A DNA stretch of 64,000 nucleotides from Clostridium tepidum (GCF_002008345.1 NZ_MRAE01000015.1:1-64000); one strand, 5' to 3'; positions 15,413 to 24,557 are shown, counted from the first letter of the stretch. Numbers and translations are program-made. Notes: generated by a model not told the origin, from the sequence alone.

Positions 15413-16270
15413 TTGAAAAACAAAAAAAGATTAATTTGCTTTGCTTTTATTATAATTATAGTAATGTTATTTAATGGATGTAAAAAAAATGACAAAATAA
15501 ACAATGTTAATAATAAGCAATCACAGAAGCAAGATAATAATGTTAAAAGTACTGATGTAAGAACTTTTACTAAGGAACCACTTATATATAATAATAAATC
15601 TATACCTGTGTTAATGTATCATTCTATTGATTATGAAGAAGGAAATGAACTAAGAGTACCAAAAGAACAATTTAAAGAGCAAATGAAATATTTAAAAGAT
15701 AATGGATATACTACATTGACATTAGAAGAATTATACAATTTTTTAGAAAAAAACAAACATATTCCAGAGAAATCCATAGTTATAACATTAGACGATGGAT
15801 ATGTGGATAATTATACTAATGCATATCCAATATTAAAAGAACTTGGATTTAAGGCTACTGTCTTTGTTATAACTAGTAATATAGATAAAGATAAACGAAC
15901 ACTAACTTCAAAGCAAATTAAAGAAATGGATAAAGCAGGTATACAGATAGCCAGTCATACATATAATCATGATAAGTTAGATGATTTAACATATGAAAAG
16001 CAATTACAAACCATGAAGAAATCTAAAGAGGATTTAGAAAAAATATTAAATCATAAAGTAGAGTTTATAGCATATCCTTATGGTAGATGGAATGATGAAT
16101 CTATAAAATCAGCTAAAGATGCTGGATATAAAATGGCGGTTACTACTCGAGGAGGTTGGACTAATAAAAACGACGGTATTTATACTTTAAATAGAGTTTA
16201 TATTAGTTCTTTAAAAGGTATGGATAATTTTAAAGATAGAATAACTAATCCAAATTACAATAAAAATTAA
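15413..16270 (+). CDS. Polysaccharide deacetylase lipoprotein (NodB domain)
   Basis: A 285-residue lipoprotein. The signal peptide has a lipobox LFNGC with Cys at residue 23, then a polar Asn/Lys/Gln tether, then a carbohydrate-esterase-4 (NodB) domain. Motif 1 is TLDDGYVDNY (metal Asp), motif 2 is SHTYNH, motif 3 is YPYGRWND. The start VLMYHSIDYEEG is typical of PgaB/PdaA-like deacetylases acting on cell-surface N-acetylglucosamine polymers outside the membrane. TTG start after AAGGTGAG. Confidence 0.9.
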   Translation: MKNKKRLICFAFIIIIVMLFNGCKKNDKINNVNNKQSQKQDNNVKSTDVRTFTKEPLIYNNKSIPVLMYHSIDYEEGNELRVPKEQFKEQMKYLKDNGYTTLTLEELYNFLEKNKHIPEKSIVITLDDGYVDNYTNAYPILKELGFKATVFVITSNIDKDKRTLTSKQIKEMDKAGIQIASHTYNHDKLDDLTYEKQLQTMKKSKEDLEKILNHKVEFIAYPYGRWNDESIKSAKDAGYKMAVTTRGGWTNKNDGIYTLNRVYISSLKGMDNFKDRITNPNYNKN

Positions 16271-16286
16271 TGATTACTATAAAAAA

Positions 16287-16326
16287 TATAGCATCTTATA
16301 TTGCCTAGGCAATATAAGATGCTATA
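16287..16326. terminator. 40-base perfect palindrome
   Basis: Two 20-bp arms without spacer (TATAGCATCTTATATTGCCT and its complement) between the convergent deacetylase gene and the small zinc-protein gene. It is likely a bidirectional terminator, although the T run is short. Confidence 0.7.
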
Positions 16327-16387
16327 AATTTTATAAACTAAATAATTAAAAAGTATTTATTTGTGACAACATTATTATTTAAAATAT

Positions 16388-16630
16388 TTAGTTTATTATT
16401 TTAGAATAGTTTTCTTTTTTAGATTCATCTATAAATGGAGCATAAAATTTAAAAATTCTTTCGTGCCCACAATTAGAACAAATACAATCACAAACATCAT
16501 ATGGAATAGAATTTAACAAATTGATAGATAAATTTTTAGTTAAATAACTACCTCCACATATATCGCAAGGAGTTTTATTTATAATAGAAAACTCACTCTC
16601 TATGTATTGCATAATTTCTCTTAAAGTCAT
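16388..16630 (-). CDS. Small CxxC zinc-ribbon-like protein
   Basis: An 80-residue protein with CDICGG (residues 22-27) and CDCICSNCGHE (about 47-57), a pattern typical of a small zinc ribbon. The N-terminal MTLREIMQYIESEF is helical. GGAGG lies before the ATG. It is divergent from spmA. The family function is unknown; the sequence gives no enzyme motif. Confidence 0.7.
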   Translation of the reverse strand: MTLREIMQYIESEFSIINKTPCDICGGSYLTKNLSINLLNSIPYDVCDCICSNCGHERIFKFYAPFIDESKKENYSKIIN

Positions 16631-16749
16631 GAAAAGCCTCCTAAACTATTTTTGTTAGTATAATAATTTAATGATATAACAAAATAATTATTATTTAAAC
16701 AGGTATATCATATATATTAAATATATTTTTAATTTTAAAAGGAGGTATT

Positions 16750-17325
16750 ATGGTAAATATTATATGGGGAATTATATTTTTAGTTGGAGTAATTTTTGGT
16801 GTGTTTTCAGGGAATGGGGAACAACTATCAAAATCTATAATAGAATCTGCAAATTCAACTGTAAAATTAGTTATAGGATTGGTGGGGGTTATGAGTTTAT
16901 GGTGTGGAATTATGAAAATAGCAGAAGAGAGCGGATTGACAGATAAAATATCTAAGTTAATAAAGCCTATCTTAAAGGTTATATTTAAAGATAGTAAAAG
17001 TGATAATAAAGCCTTAGGGGCTATAACTATGAATTTAACTGCTAATATGATGGGGCTTTCTAACGCAGCAACTCCTTTTGGAATAAAGGCTATGAAGGAG
17101 CTTAAAAGATTAAATGTAAGAGGTGATGAAGCAAGTAATGATATGGCATTATTTTTAGTATTGAATGCTGCTTGTATACAAATAGTGCCTACGACAGTTA
17201 TATCTATAAGAGCAGCCATGGGATCTAAAAATCCAGGTGAAATAATAATACCAGCCATAATAGTTACATCTACAGCAGCCTTTTGCGGAGTGATTTTTTG
17301 TAAAGTATTACAGAAATATTTTTAA
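16750..17325 (+). CDS. spmA: Spore maturation protein A
   Basis: A 191-residue membrane protein with the nucleoside-recognition (Gate) domain. It has the signature GLVGVMSLWCGIMKIAEESG and NMMGLSNAATPFGIKAM. SpmA and SpmB, made in the forespore in Bacillus, are needed for full dehydration of the spore core. Hydrophobic segments lie at about 1-20, 38-60, 130-155 and 165-190. GGAGG precedes the ATG. spmB follows after 12 bases, so they form one operon. Confidence 0.92.
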   Translation: MVNIIWGIIFLVGVIFGVFSGNGEQLSKSIIESANSTVKLVIGLVGVMSLWCGIMKIAEESGLTDKISKLIKPILKVIFKDSKSDNKALGAITMNLTANMMGLSNAATPFGIKAMKELKRLNVRGDEASNDMALFLVLNAACIQIVPTTVISIRAAMGSKNPGEIIIPAIIVTSTAAFCGVIFCKVLQKYF

Positions 17326-17337
17326 AGGAGGAAGCTT

Positions 17338-17856
17338 GTGAGTTATATAGTTAAAGCTATAATTCCTATTATTATATTATTGATTATAGCCTATGGAATG
17401 GCTAAGAAAGTCAAGATATATGAGTGTTTTGTTGAGGGGGCTAAAGATGGTGTAAGTATATGCATTAAAATATTTCCATATCTCCTTGCTATGATGGTAG
17501 CTATAGCTGTGTTTAGAGAATCTAAAGCTTTAGACTGTTTAATCAATGTTTTAAGACCAGTATCAAATTTAATAGGATTGCCAGGAGAATTAGTTCCCTT
17601 AGTTTTAATAAAACCTTTATCAGGGAGCGGTGCTTTGGGGGTATTTGCAGATATATTAAAACAATTTGGCCCAGATAGTAATATAGGGAAAATGGCATCC
17701 ATTATAATGGGATCTACAGAAACTATTTTTTACACAATAACAGTTTATTTTGGAGCTGTTGGAATAAAAAAAATAAGACATACATTATGGGCTGCTGTTT
17801 TTGCAGATATGGTAGCTATAATTATGGCTATATTAGTAACTAATATAATACTGTAA
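17338..17856 (+). CDS. spmB: Spore maturation protein B
   Basis: A 172-residue partner of SpmA with the same Gate domain: IFPYLLAMMVAIAVFRESKA, then PSGELVP-like LPGELVPLVLIKPLSGSGALG and MGSTETIFYTITVYFGAVG, all highly characteristic. Four to five hydrophobic segments are visible. It starts at GTG after AAAGGAGG. A terminator follows immediately. Confidence 0.93.
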   Translation: MSYIVKAIIPIIILLIIAYGMAKKVKIYECFVEGAKDGVSICIKIFPYLLAMMVAIAVFRESKALDCLINVLRPVSNLIGLPGELVPLVLIKPLSGSGALGVFADILKQFGPDSNIGKMASIIMGSTETIFYTITVYFGAVGIKKIRHTLWAAVFADMVAIIMAILVTNIIL

Positions 17857-17913
17857 AAAAGTGGACTGTTTTAAAAAGGTTTTTAAATCATTTTAGAACA
17901 GCTCACTTTTTTA
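17855..17913 (+). terminator. Terminator after spmB
   Basis: A long imperfect stem AAAAAAGTGGACTGTTTTAAAA (17855-17876) with TTTTAGAACAGCTCACTTTTTT (17891-17912). Confidence 0.85.
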
Positions 17914-18015
17914 TAATCTAATAATTTTTATATAAAGTTATTAGATTTATTTAAGGTATAATTTGGGAGCATACAAAATCTATGAAAAAACTTTAATTTA
18001 TATACAAAATTGGAA

Positions 18016-18043
18016 TTTACATAAGTTAATATAAAAATATTAT
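18016..18043 (+). promoter_or_regulatory. Possible promoter of the secreted-protein locus
   Basis: TTTACA (18016-18021), 16-base spacer, TATTAT (18038-18043), about 80 bases before the start at 18122. Confidence 0.4.
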
Positions 18044-18121
18044 CTTAAATGTAAAAAAAGTTAATAAGCTGGATTCTATATGGTAAAATATGAGATATAT
18101 TAAAATAAAAGGAGGTAAATT

Positions 18122-18472
18122 ATGAAATTAAAAACAATTCTTTTTTCAGCACTAATAACTACAATAGTTGCTACTCCAGTATTAGCTTATCTTGGACATG
18201 CCGCATATACAAATGAATACAATACTAAACATGGCTCATGTGGAAATTATGGTCCATATCATAGTGTATCACTGGTAATAACACATAATACTAAAGCAAA
18301 TCAGACTTATGCTTTATCTGCTTGTGGATGTAATGGACATACAATTCGTACTAGGGTAGAACTTAATGGTAGGCAAAGTCCAGAAATTGAAAAACGTAAT
18401 TATGCACAGACTAAGAGTTTGAGTTCACCAGGAAATCTAGTAGCTTCTGAAATGCATAAAATTGTAAATTAG
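18122..18472 (+). CDS. Small secreted Cys-containing protein, bacteriocin-like context
   Basis: A 116-residue precursor with a clear Sec signal peptide (residues 1-22, ending PVLA before YLGHA). The mature part of about 94 residues is polar and has three Cys, in GSCGNYG and SACGCNG, and beta-like stretches (HSVSLVITH, HTIRTRVELNG). I recognise no exact family. The gene pattern, a small exported protein followed by permeases and a LolD-type ATPase, recalls lactococcin-972 loci, where the ABC proteins give immunity or export; this is inference from context. GGAGG precedes the ATG. A terminator between it and the permease would favour more peptide than transporter. Confidence 0.6.
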   Translation: MKLKTILFSALITTIVATPVLAYLGHAAYTNEYNTKHGSCGNYGPYHSVSLVITHNTKANQTYALSACGCNGHTIRTRVELNGRQSPEIEKRNYAQTKSLSSPGNLVASEMHKIVN

Positions 18473-18480
18473 ATTATTAG

Positions 18481-18517
18481 AAAATAGTAAAGTTGTTATA
18501 TACTTTACTATTTTTTA
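18481..18517 (+). terminator. Hairpin between secreted-protein and permease genes
   Basis: AAAATAGTAAAGT / ACTTTACTATTTT (13-bp perfect stem) followed by TTTTT-rich sequence. It is either a full terminator or a partial one lowering downstream expression. Confidence 0.8.
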
Positions 18518-18537
18518 ATAAACATAGGGGGTTTTTC

Positions 18538-19632
18538 ATGAGAGGGTTAAAAAAATTTTTTAGAAAAACTTATTTTTTAATTTTAAGTTTAATTTTTGTA
18601 TTAACTTTTATTTCTTTAAGTATAGGATACGTTAATAAAATATATGAAATGATGCTGGAAGCAAATAATTTCAAAACAGAAAATAATATAATTTTTATGT
18701 TTAATAAAGAAAATTTAAAAACAGAGGACTTAATTAAAGCTTTTAATAAAATAAAGCTAGAAAAGAACATAATATTAACTCATGAGGCAGGTAAAGTATT
18801 TATTCCAGGAGCAGCGCAAGTAGGTATTTATTTTAATGGAGTATATAAAAATCCATATAACTTATTAGAAGGAAGATTTTTTACTAAAGAGGATTTTAAG
18901 GATAATAGTAAAATAGCAGTCATTGGAAAGAATCTTTTAAGCAATGTGGAAGAAAAGGATGGGAAAAAATACATATATAGAGGAAATGAAGAATTTTTAG
19001 TTATAGGTGTTATAGGTAAAGAAAATCGTGAGACCCAATACGATTATCGTATTTTTTATAATTTAAATATTGATTTACAAGATAAAGATACTGCATATTT
19101 AAAACAAAGATGGATTTTAGATAGTATAACTAAAAATAAAAATAGTTTAAAAGATATTCTCAATTCAATAAATAAAAATAATGGTGAAGATTTTATTAAA
19201 ACAATTTATGAAAATAACCCTATTAGTCCACTTAAGGCAGCTATATATAATTCACAGTTTTTGTTATTTAATTTTTTTATTATAATAATGTGTATTATTG
19301 TAAGTTTAATAAGGGCTACAGTTTATTGGATAGAAAAAATAAGTTTAGAGATTGGTGTAAGAAAATTGTATGGAGCCTCAAATTTAAATATAGTTGCATA
19401 TATAGTTAAAAGATATTTAATTATTTCTGGTTTTGCACTAATATGTTCATTAGCGCTTCAAAGATTATTACTATTCATTGATATATTTAGAATACAGAAT
19501 GATACTTTAAATATATTTAATATAATAGGTAGTTTGATTTTTATATTAATTATAGGAATTATATTTATTTGTACAAGTATTGTAAATATAAATAAAGTTG
19601 AAATAAGTCAGCTTATTAAAGGAAAGGTATAA
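18538..19632 (+). CDS. FtsX/MacB-type ABC permease (first of a pair)
   Basis: A 364-residue permease with MacB topology: one helix near residues 13-32, an extracytoplasmic domain of about 200 residues, then three C-terminal helices. Between them is the family hinge ISLEIGVRKLYGASNLNIV, the equivalent of EIGIRKALGA. The start at 18538 follows AGGGGG; an in-frame codon at 18493 lies in the terminator. It is two bases from the next permease gene and would pair with it and with the ATPase at 20885. The ligand is unknown, likely the secreted protein upstream or a related toxic peptide. Confidence 0.8.
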   Translation: MRGLKKFFRKTYFLILSLIFVLTFISLSIGYVNKIYEMMLEANNFKTENNIIFMFNKENLKTEDLIKAFNKIKLEKNIILTHEAGKVFIPGAAQVGIYFNGVYKNPYNLLEGRFFTKEDFKDNSKIAVIGKNLLSNVEEKDGKKYIYRGNEEFLVIGVIGKENRETQYDYRIFYNLNIDLQDKDTAYLKQRWILDSITKNKNSLKDILNSINKNNGEDFIKTIYENNPISPLKAAIYNSQFLLFNFFIIIMCIIVSLIRATVYWIEKISLEIGVRKLYGASNLNIVAYIVKRYLIISGFALICSLALQRLLLFIDIFRIQNDTLNIFNIIGSLIFILIIGIIFICTSIVNINKVEISQLIKGKV

Positions 19633-19634
19633 TT

Positions 19635-20882
19635 ATGAGATTTAAATATGCATTGAGAGGAATATCACGAAAATTTTTTTATTCATTTTTAATTATGTTT
19701 CAGTTATTTTTTGGATTCTATTCTATGTATGAAAATATAAATTTGTATAAGAAAATGGACAAAGAAACCAATAATATAGAAGAAATTTTAAAATATAAAA
19801 ATATGTATGCTTTAGAAGTTCAAGATGTTGAAGATAATAGTAAATATTTTAAAAATATAGATAAAACTATAAAGTCTATGGAAAATAAATCTAAATATAA
19901 TTTTATAAGAAATATTGACAACCCAATATATATACCTATTTTTGATGGATATAATAAATTTCAACAGTATGATTATAAATGAAAGATTAATGGTAAAATT
20001 CATTTCCCACTTAAAAACTTTACTATAAATAAAAAATACTTAGAAGTATATCCTTTAAAGGTTAAAAAAGGAAGAATGTTTAATAAAAATGAATTTAATT
20101 TTATAGATAAAGATAATTCAGTAGTGCCTATTTTAGTTGGGGCAAATTTTAGTAAATATTTTAAAGTAGGGGATGAAATTCCTATACAAGGATTAAAGGT
20201 TAATTATAAAGGCAAAATAATAGGAATACTAGAAAAGGATCAATATAATCCTGGAAATATAGCTATCCCGGATAGTAAATATATAAATTTAAATGATTAT
20301 GTTATATCTACAGATTCAATTTTTGAAAGCGAATTAGAGGTATATACTTATTCTTTGCTTAATGGAACTTATATTTCATTTAAGGATGATTTAGATAAGA
20401 ATGAAATAAATAAAGAATTAAAAAATATTAAGAAAGCCTTTAATTCTATACCAATTATAAAAAATGCAGGGATAAGGGACTTATCAGAATATATAAACCA
20501 AGATATAGATAAATTTCAAGAGCAGTTCCAAATAGTATCAATAACTTCTATAAGTGTTATTATATTTGTATGTATAACTTTTATTATATCCTTACTAGAA
20601 TCCATAGATAAAAGAAAAAAAGAATATGGTATACATATTATGAGTGGTGGTAAGTTATCTGATATTGCTGTTACAACATATATGGAAGTATTGATGATTT
20701 TCTTTATAACCTTTTTATTTACAGTATCCGCCGTGTATTATAAATATGGACATCTATTAGATGTAAATACTTTAGCCATATTATTTATAATAATAATATT
20801 ATTATCTATACTTTCATCAATAGTTCCTATAGTAAAAATATTTAAATTAAATATTAATGAATTGATTAAAGGAGATGAATAG
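19635..20882 (+). pseudogene. Second FtsX/MacB-type permease, interrupted by in-frame TGA
   Basis: A 415-codon reading frame whose only fault is TGA at 19980-19982; both halves are in the same frame. The first part has the start MRFKYALRGISRKFFYS with one helix. The second part supplies the rest of the extracytoplasmic domain, the hinge KRKKEYGIHIMSGGKLSDI, and three helices, ending KLNINELIKGDE. The stop sits after KFQQYDYK where Trp (TGG) would fit. A point mutation, a sequencing error or read-through would each explain it. If truncated, the transporter would lack its second half-permease. Confidence 0.8.
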
Positions 20883-20884
20883 TA

Positions 20885-21580
20885 ATGGAGATAATAAAGC
20901 TTAATAATGTAAATAAAGTATACAGTTCTAAAAATAATAAAGTAAATGCATTAAACAATATAGATTTGATAATTAATAAAGGAGAGCTGGTTGCAATAAC
21001 TGGACCATCTGGATCAGGTAAATCTACTTTACTTAACATAATAGGGACAATAGATAAAATGACAAGTGGTGAATATATATTAGAAAATAAAAGGATAGAT
21101 AAGCTGAAAAGTAATGAAGTAGCTCAAATAAGAAATAAAATATTTGGTTTTGTAGTACAACATTTTGCATTAATTAGTGATTATACAGTATATGAAAACA
21201 TAGAAATACCATTAGAATATGCAAAAATTAAGAATAATAATAGAAAACTTATGATAGAAAGTATAGTTTCTAAATTAGGGTTAAAAGATAAAATAAATAA
21301 AAATGTTAAAGAACTTTCTGGAGGTCAATGTCAGAGAGTAGCTATATCAAGAGCTATAGTTAATAATCCCAAAATAATACTTGCTGATGAACCCACAGGA
21401 GCATTAGATCAGAAAACAGGACAAAAAGTATTAGATATTTTTAAAGACTTAAATAAACAAGGTAAAACTGTTATTATAGTAACACATGATTTCAATATAG
21501 CTAATCAATGTGATAGAATTATAAAGCTAGAGGACGGATATTTAAAAGAAGATACTATAAAAGAGAAAACATGTATATAA
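20885..21580 (+). CDS. ABC transporter ATPase (LolD/MacB type)
   Basis: A 231-residue ATPase. Walker A is GPSGSGKST (residues 39-47), the Q-loop is VVQHFALI, the signature is LSGGQCQRVAISRA, Walker B is IILADEPTGALD, and the switch His is in VTHD. It belongs to the family that energises MacB/FtsX-type permeases, including lactococcin-972-type immunity exporters. The start overlaps the ribosome site at the end of the broken permease gene. A terminator follows the stop. Confidence 0.93.
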   Translation: MEIIKLNNVNKVYSSKNNKVNALNNIDLIINKGELVAITGPSGSGKSTLLNIIGTIDKMTSGEYILENKRIDKLKSNEVAQIRNKIFGFVVQHFALISDYTVYENIEIPLEYAKIKNNNRKLMIESIVSKLGLKDKINKNVKELSGGQCQRVAISRAIVNNPKIILADEPTGALDQKTGQKVLDIFKDLNKQGKTVIIVTHDFNIANQCDRIIKLEDGYLKEDTIKEKTCI

Positions 21581-21608
21581 AAAAAGAGCTTTTGTAAGCT
21601 CTTTTTTT
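21580..21608 (+). terminator. Terminator after ABC ATPase gene
   Basis: AAAAAGAGCTT / AAGCTCTTTTT stem with a TTGT loop and a T run. Confidence 0.88.
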
Positions 21609-21656
21609 AGCATATAGACTATTTAGTTGTTTATGGTAGTATTATAGGTTAATATT

Positions 21657-22994
21657 TTATTTATTAAATTTTTTTCTGAAAAGTATTATTAAGCATATAG
21701 CTTCAAATATCCATTGAATAGAAGTTATCCACCAAACATAGGTTACAGAAGATTTAATTATATATATAAAATAGAACATTAAAGGAAGTCTAAGAAGCCA
21801 ACTAGAGATAAAAGAAACTAAAAATGGTGTTTTAGTATCTCCAAATCCCTTTAATGATCCTCCTAATACCATGGATATAGCCATAGGAATTTGTTCTAAG
21901 GAAGCTATCATAAGACAGCGACTACCTAAATTAATAACTTGTTTTTCAGAATTTGCTATAAATAATTTTATTATAAATGATGGAAATATAAGAAAAACAA
22001 GACCTGTTATTCCCATTATGCAAATTCCTAAAAACGCACAAGTATGTGAATACTCTTTAGCTTTTTCAATATTTTTTTCCCCTATTTTGTGACCTGTTAG
22101 TGTAGTAGCTGCTACAGCAAAACCCCAACCAGGCATAAAGGATATTGATTCTACAGTAAGAGCTATTTGGTTAGAGGCAAAAGCTACAGTTCCTAAATAC
22201 ATTATCATAAATGTATTAATTAATTTGCTTACACTTAATGAAGCTTCTTGAAGTGATGATGGGGTAGATAATTTTATTAAGTATTTCAAACGGCTTATGT
22301 TAATATTTTTAATATATTTTATTTTAGGTTTTATTTTAGATTTATTAAATAAATGATATATAGCAAACACAAAACCGGATAAATTAGCTATAGAAGTTGC
22401 TATAGCAGCACCTTTTATTCCTAATTCTGGGAATCCTAACTTGCCAAATATAAGTCCATAATCCAAGGTTAAATTTACTATATTGATTAATATAGATATA
22501 AATAAAGGAGTTTTTGTATTTCCATATCCTCTAACTATAGAATTCATTAAACTAGTTAACATACTAAAGAATAATCCTATAGATACTATTTTCATATATA
22601 CTGTTCCGTTTATTAATACGGCTTCTTTAGCATTAGCAAGGTTAAGTATAGTTTTAGGAAAAATAAATAATATAATAGAAATAAAAAATGCTATTAAAAT
22701 ACCTACAAACAATCCTATGGAAGCATATTCTTCAGCTAAGTTTAAATTATCACTACCATAGGATCTAGCTACTATAGATGTTATACCTATAGACAATCCA
22801 ACAGCTATAAATATATTTGTAAAAGTATATGTTATTTCAGAGCTTAAGCCTACAGTGCTTACGGCAATCTGTCCACCATATTGGCCAACCATCATAGTAT
22901 CAAGCACCCAAATCATCATATATAAAATCATTTCTCCAACTGCAGGAAGTGCTAAAGAGAGTACAGTTTTTATATTTTCTTTATTAAGTTTCAA
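21657..22994 (-). CDS. MATE-family efflux transporter
   Basis: A 445-residue integral membrane protein with about twelve hydrophobic segments and the two-fold repeat of MATE pumps (Na+ or H+ driven drug export). Typical blocks are AVGEMILYMMIWVLDTMMVG, where the family's P-x-x(11)-D-x-x-x-V/I pattern is seen, SIVRGYGNTKTP and the second-half SLKGFGDTKTP. The start is taken as TTG at 22994, seven bases after GAGGGGGG; a codon further upstream has no ribosome site. Substrate unknown. It converges with the ABC locus. Confidence 0.88.
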   Translation of the reverse strand: MKLNKENIKTVLSLALPAVGEMILYMMIWVLDTMMVGQYGGQIAVSTVGLSSEITYTFTNIFIAVGLSIGITSIVARSYGSDNLNLAEEYASIGLFVGILIAFFISIILFIFPKTILNLANAKEAVLINGTVYMKIVSIGLFFSMLTSLMNSIVRGYGNTKTPLFISILINIVNLTLDYGLIFGKLGFPELGIKGAAIATSIANLSGFVFAIYHLFNKSKIKPKIKYIKNINISRLKYLIKLSTPSSLQEASLSVSKLINTFMIMYLGTVAFASNQIALTVESISFMPGWGFAVAATTLTGHKIGEKNIEKAKEYSHTCAFLGICIMGITGLVFLIFPSFIIKLFIANSEKQVINLGSRCLMIASLEQIPMAISMVLGGSLKGFGDTKTPFLVSFISSWLLRLPLMFYFIYIIKSSVTYVWWITSIQWIFEAICLIILFRKKFNK

Positions 22995-23140
22995 TAAAAT
23001 TCCCCCCTCGCTCCAAAATATTAGCAATTTAATAGTAACTTATAGCATTAAATAAAGCAATATCGTTAATAAAGATATATTTATATGGTAAAATTAAACT
23101 AGATAATTAGATATAATACATAGAAATAGAGGTGAAAAAA

Positions 23141-23713
23141 GTGCTAAAGTGGTCTCAATTATATAATGAATGTATTAATTGTAATAAGTGTACTTTAGTT
23201 AAAAGTAGAACTAATATGGTATTTGGGGAAGGTAATATAAATGCTCCTATTATGTTTATAGGGGAAGCTCCGGGAGCGGATGAGGATAGAACAGGAAGAC
23301 CTTTTGTGGGAAAAGCTGGACAGTTGCTTACTAAAGCATTATTAGCATTGGATTTTAAACGAGATGAACACTATTATATATGTAATGTATGTAAATGTAG
23401 GCCAGAAAATAATAGGACACCTAAAGAAGAAGAGGCTATAGCTTGTTTACCTTATTTAAGAAATCAAGTGGCACTAGTAAAACCTAAAATTATAATATGT
23501 TTAGGAGCTACTGCTTTAAAATATGTTATGGGGGATCAATTTAGAATAACAAGAGATAGAAGCAAATGGATAGAAAGAAAAGGATATTATATTATGGGAA
23601 CTTTTCATCCAGCGGCTTTATTTAGAGATGAGTCTAAGAAAAAATTATTTTGGCAGGATTTAAAATCTATTAGAGGAAAATATGATGAATTAACACAAAA
23701 TAATATAGTTTAA
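23141..23713 (+). CDS. Family 4 uracil-DNA glycosylase
   Basis: A 190-residue iron-sulfur uracil-DNA glycosylase that removes uracil from DNA. Motif A is GEAPGADEDRTGRPFVGKAG (residues about 44-63) and motif C is FHPAALFRDE. Cysteines at the start (CINCNKC) and in CNVCKCRPENNRTP provide cluster ligands. The GTG at 23141 is chosen because GAGGTG lies six bases before it. It is followed after 28 bases by a MarR gene that may be co-transcribed. Confidence 0.9.
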   Translation: MLKWSQLYNECINCNKCTLVKSRTNMVFGEGNINAPIMFIGEAPGADEDRTGRPFVGKAGQLLTKALLALDFKRDEHYYICNVCKCRPENNRTPKEEEAIACLPYLRNQVALVKPKIIICLGATALKYVMGDQFRITRDRSKWIERKGYYIMGTFHPAALFRDESKKKLFWQDLKSIRGKYDELTQNNIV

Positions 23714-23741
23714 AACTTAATGAAAAATGGAAGAGGTAAAG

Positions 23742-24176
23742 ATGGATAATATAGAATTATCAAAAGCGTTTATAAGGTTTATGGTAAGTATGAAAAAGCA
23801 AATTAAAGAATGTTTAAATTTAAATTGTAGTTTAAAATTAACAGAACAACAATTTATAACCTTATTTATATTAAATAAAAATAAAAAAATAACTTTAAAA
23901 AAGTTAAGTACATATATATGTGTATCCACATCTAGTTTATGTATAATGTTAACAAGAATGATGAAAGAAGGATTAGTTTATAGAGAAGTAGATGAGAAAG
24001 ACAGGAGAAATACTTTTTATAGTCTAACAGATAAAGGAATAAATTTAATAGATAAAGAAATAGAAAGCAAAGTACATAATGTAGAAGAAAAAATAATGAA
24101 TTTATCTCTAAGCCAAAAGGAGAAGTTATGTAATGCTATAAAGGATATAGAAGAAATTATTGATATATTAGAATAA
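23742..24176 (+). CDS. MarR-family transcriptional regulator
   Basis: A 144-residue winged-helix regulator. The recognition region ITLKKLSTYICVSTSSLCIMLTRMMKEGLV and the wing REVDEKDRRNTFYSLTDKG, with the conserved DKRR/DRRN Asp-Arg pair, are readable. Flanking helices form the dimer interface. The start at 23742 follows AGAGG. Its targets are unknown; it could control the glycosylase upstream or genes elsewhere. Confidence 0.9.
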   Translation: MDNIELSKAFIRFMVSMKKQIKECLNLNCSLKLTEQQFITLFILNKNKKITLKKLSTYICVSTSSLCIMLTRMMKEGLVYREVDEKDRRNTFYSLTDKGINLIDKEIESKVHNVEEKIMNLSLSQKEKLCNAIKDIEEIIDILE

Positions 24177-24221
24177 TTTTGTGTATTAAAGAAATAATAA
24201 TATATAAATATAATGAAGATA

Positions 24222-24250
24222 TTGACAGAAACTTATTTATACTCTATCAT
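24222..24250 (+). promoter_or_regulatory. Promoter of the metG T-box transcript
   Basis: TTGACA (24222-24227), 17-base spacer, TATCAT (24245-24250). Confidence 0.82.
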
Positions 24251-24257
24251 TATACTA

Positions 24258-24529
24258 AATGCTATGAAGGAAAGAGTAATAAATGAAAATATCTAAAGAG
24301 AGTCGGGGAAGGTGAAAGCCGATGATATGGAAATTTATGAACATGGCTCCAGAGCAGGTTATCTGAAGTATAGTAGGATAGCACGGTAACAACCGTTATA
24401 TTGTAAAGTGATAACGTATTATTACGAAGTCACTTATTGAGACTTTTACTGTGAAGTGAAAGTGAATTAGAGTGGTACAGCGAATTTTACGCCTCTATAT
24501 AAAACAAAAGGTTTTATATAGAGGTTTTT
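24258..24529 (+). promoter_or_regulatory. T-box riboswitch (tRNA-Met) upstream of metG
   Basis: The AG-bulge/stem I block AGAGAGTCGGGGAAGGTGA (from 24296) is followed by a specifier ATG at 24343-24345 in the context GAACATGGC. The T-box AGAGTGGTACAGCG is at 24469-24482, with TGGT matching the discriminator A of the tRNA. The antiterminator CCTCT is at 24492-24496, and the terminator 24492-24505 pairs with 24511-24524 before a T run. Uncharged tRNA-Met should allow transcription into metG. Confidence 0.95.
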
Positions 24530-24557
24530 ATATTATAAAAATAAAGGAGGACTAATG

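Noticed and set aside
19980-19982. Selenocysteine at the in-frame TGA codons
   Set aside because: No clear SECIS-like hairpin noticed after the codon, and neither permeases nor GGDEF proteins are known selenoproteins; a Trp codon change is simpler.
22471-22761. + strand frame within the MATE gene
   Set aside because: Antisense shadow of the membrane protein, no ribosome site.
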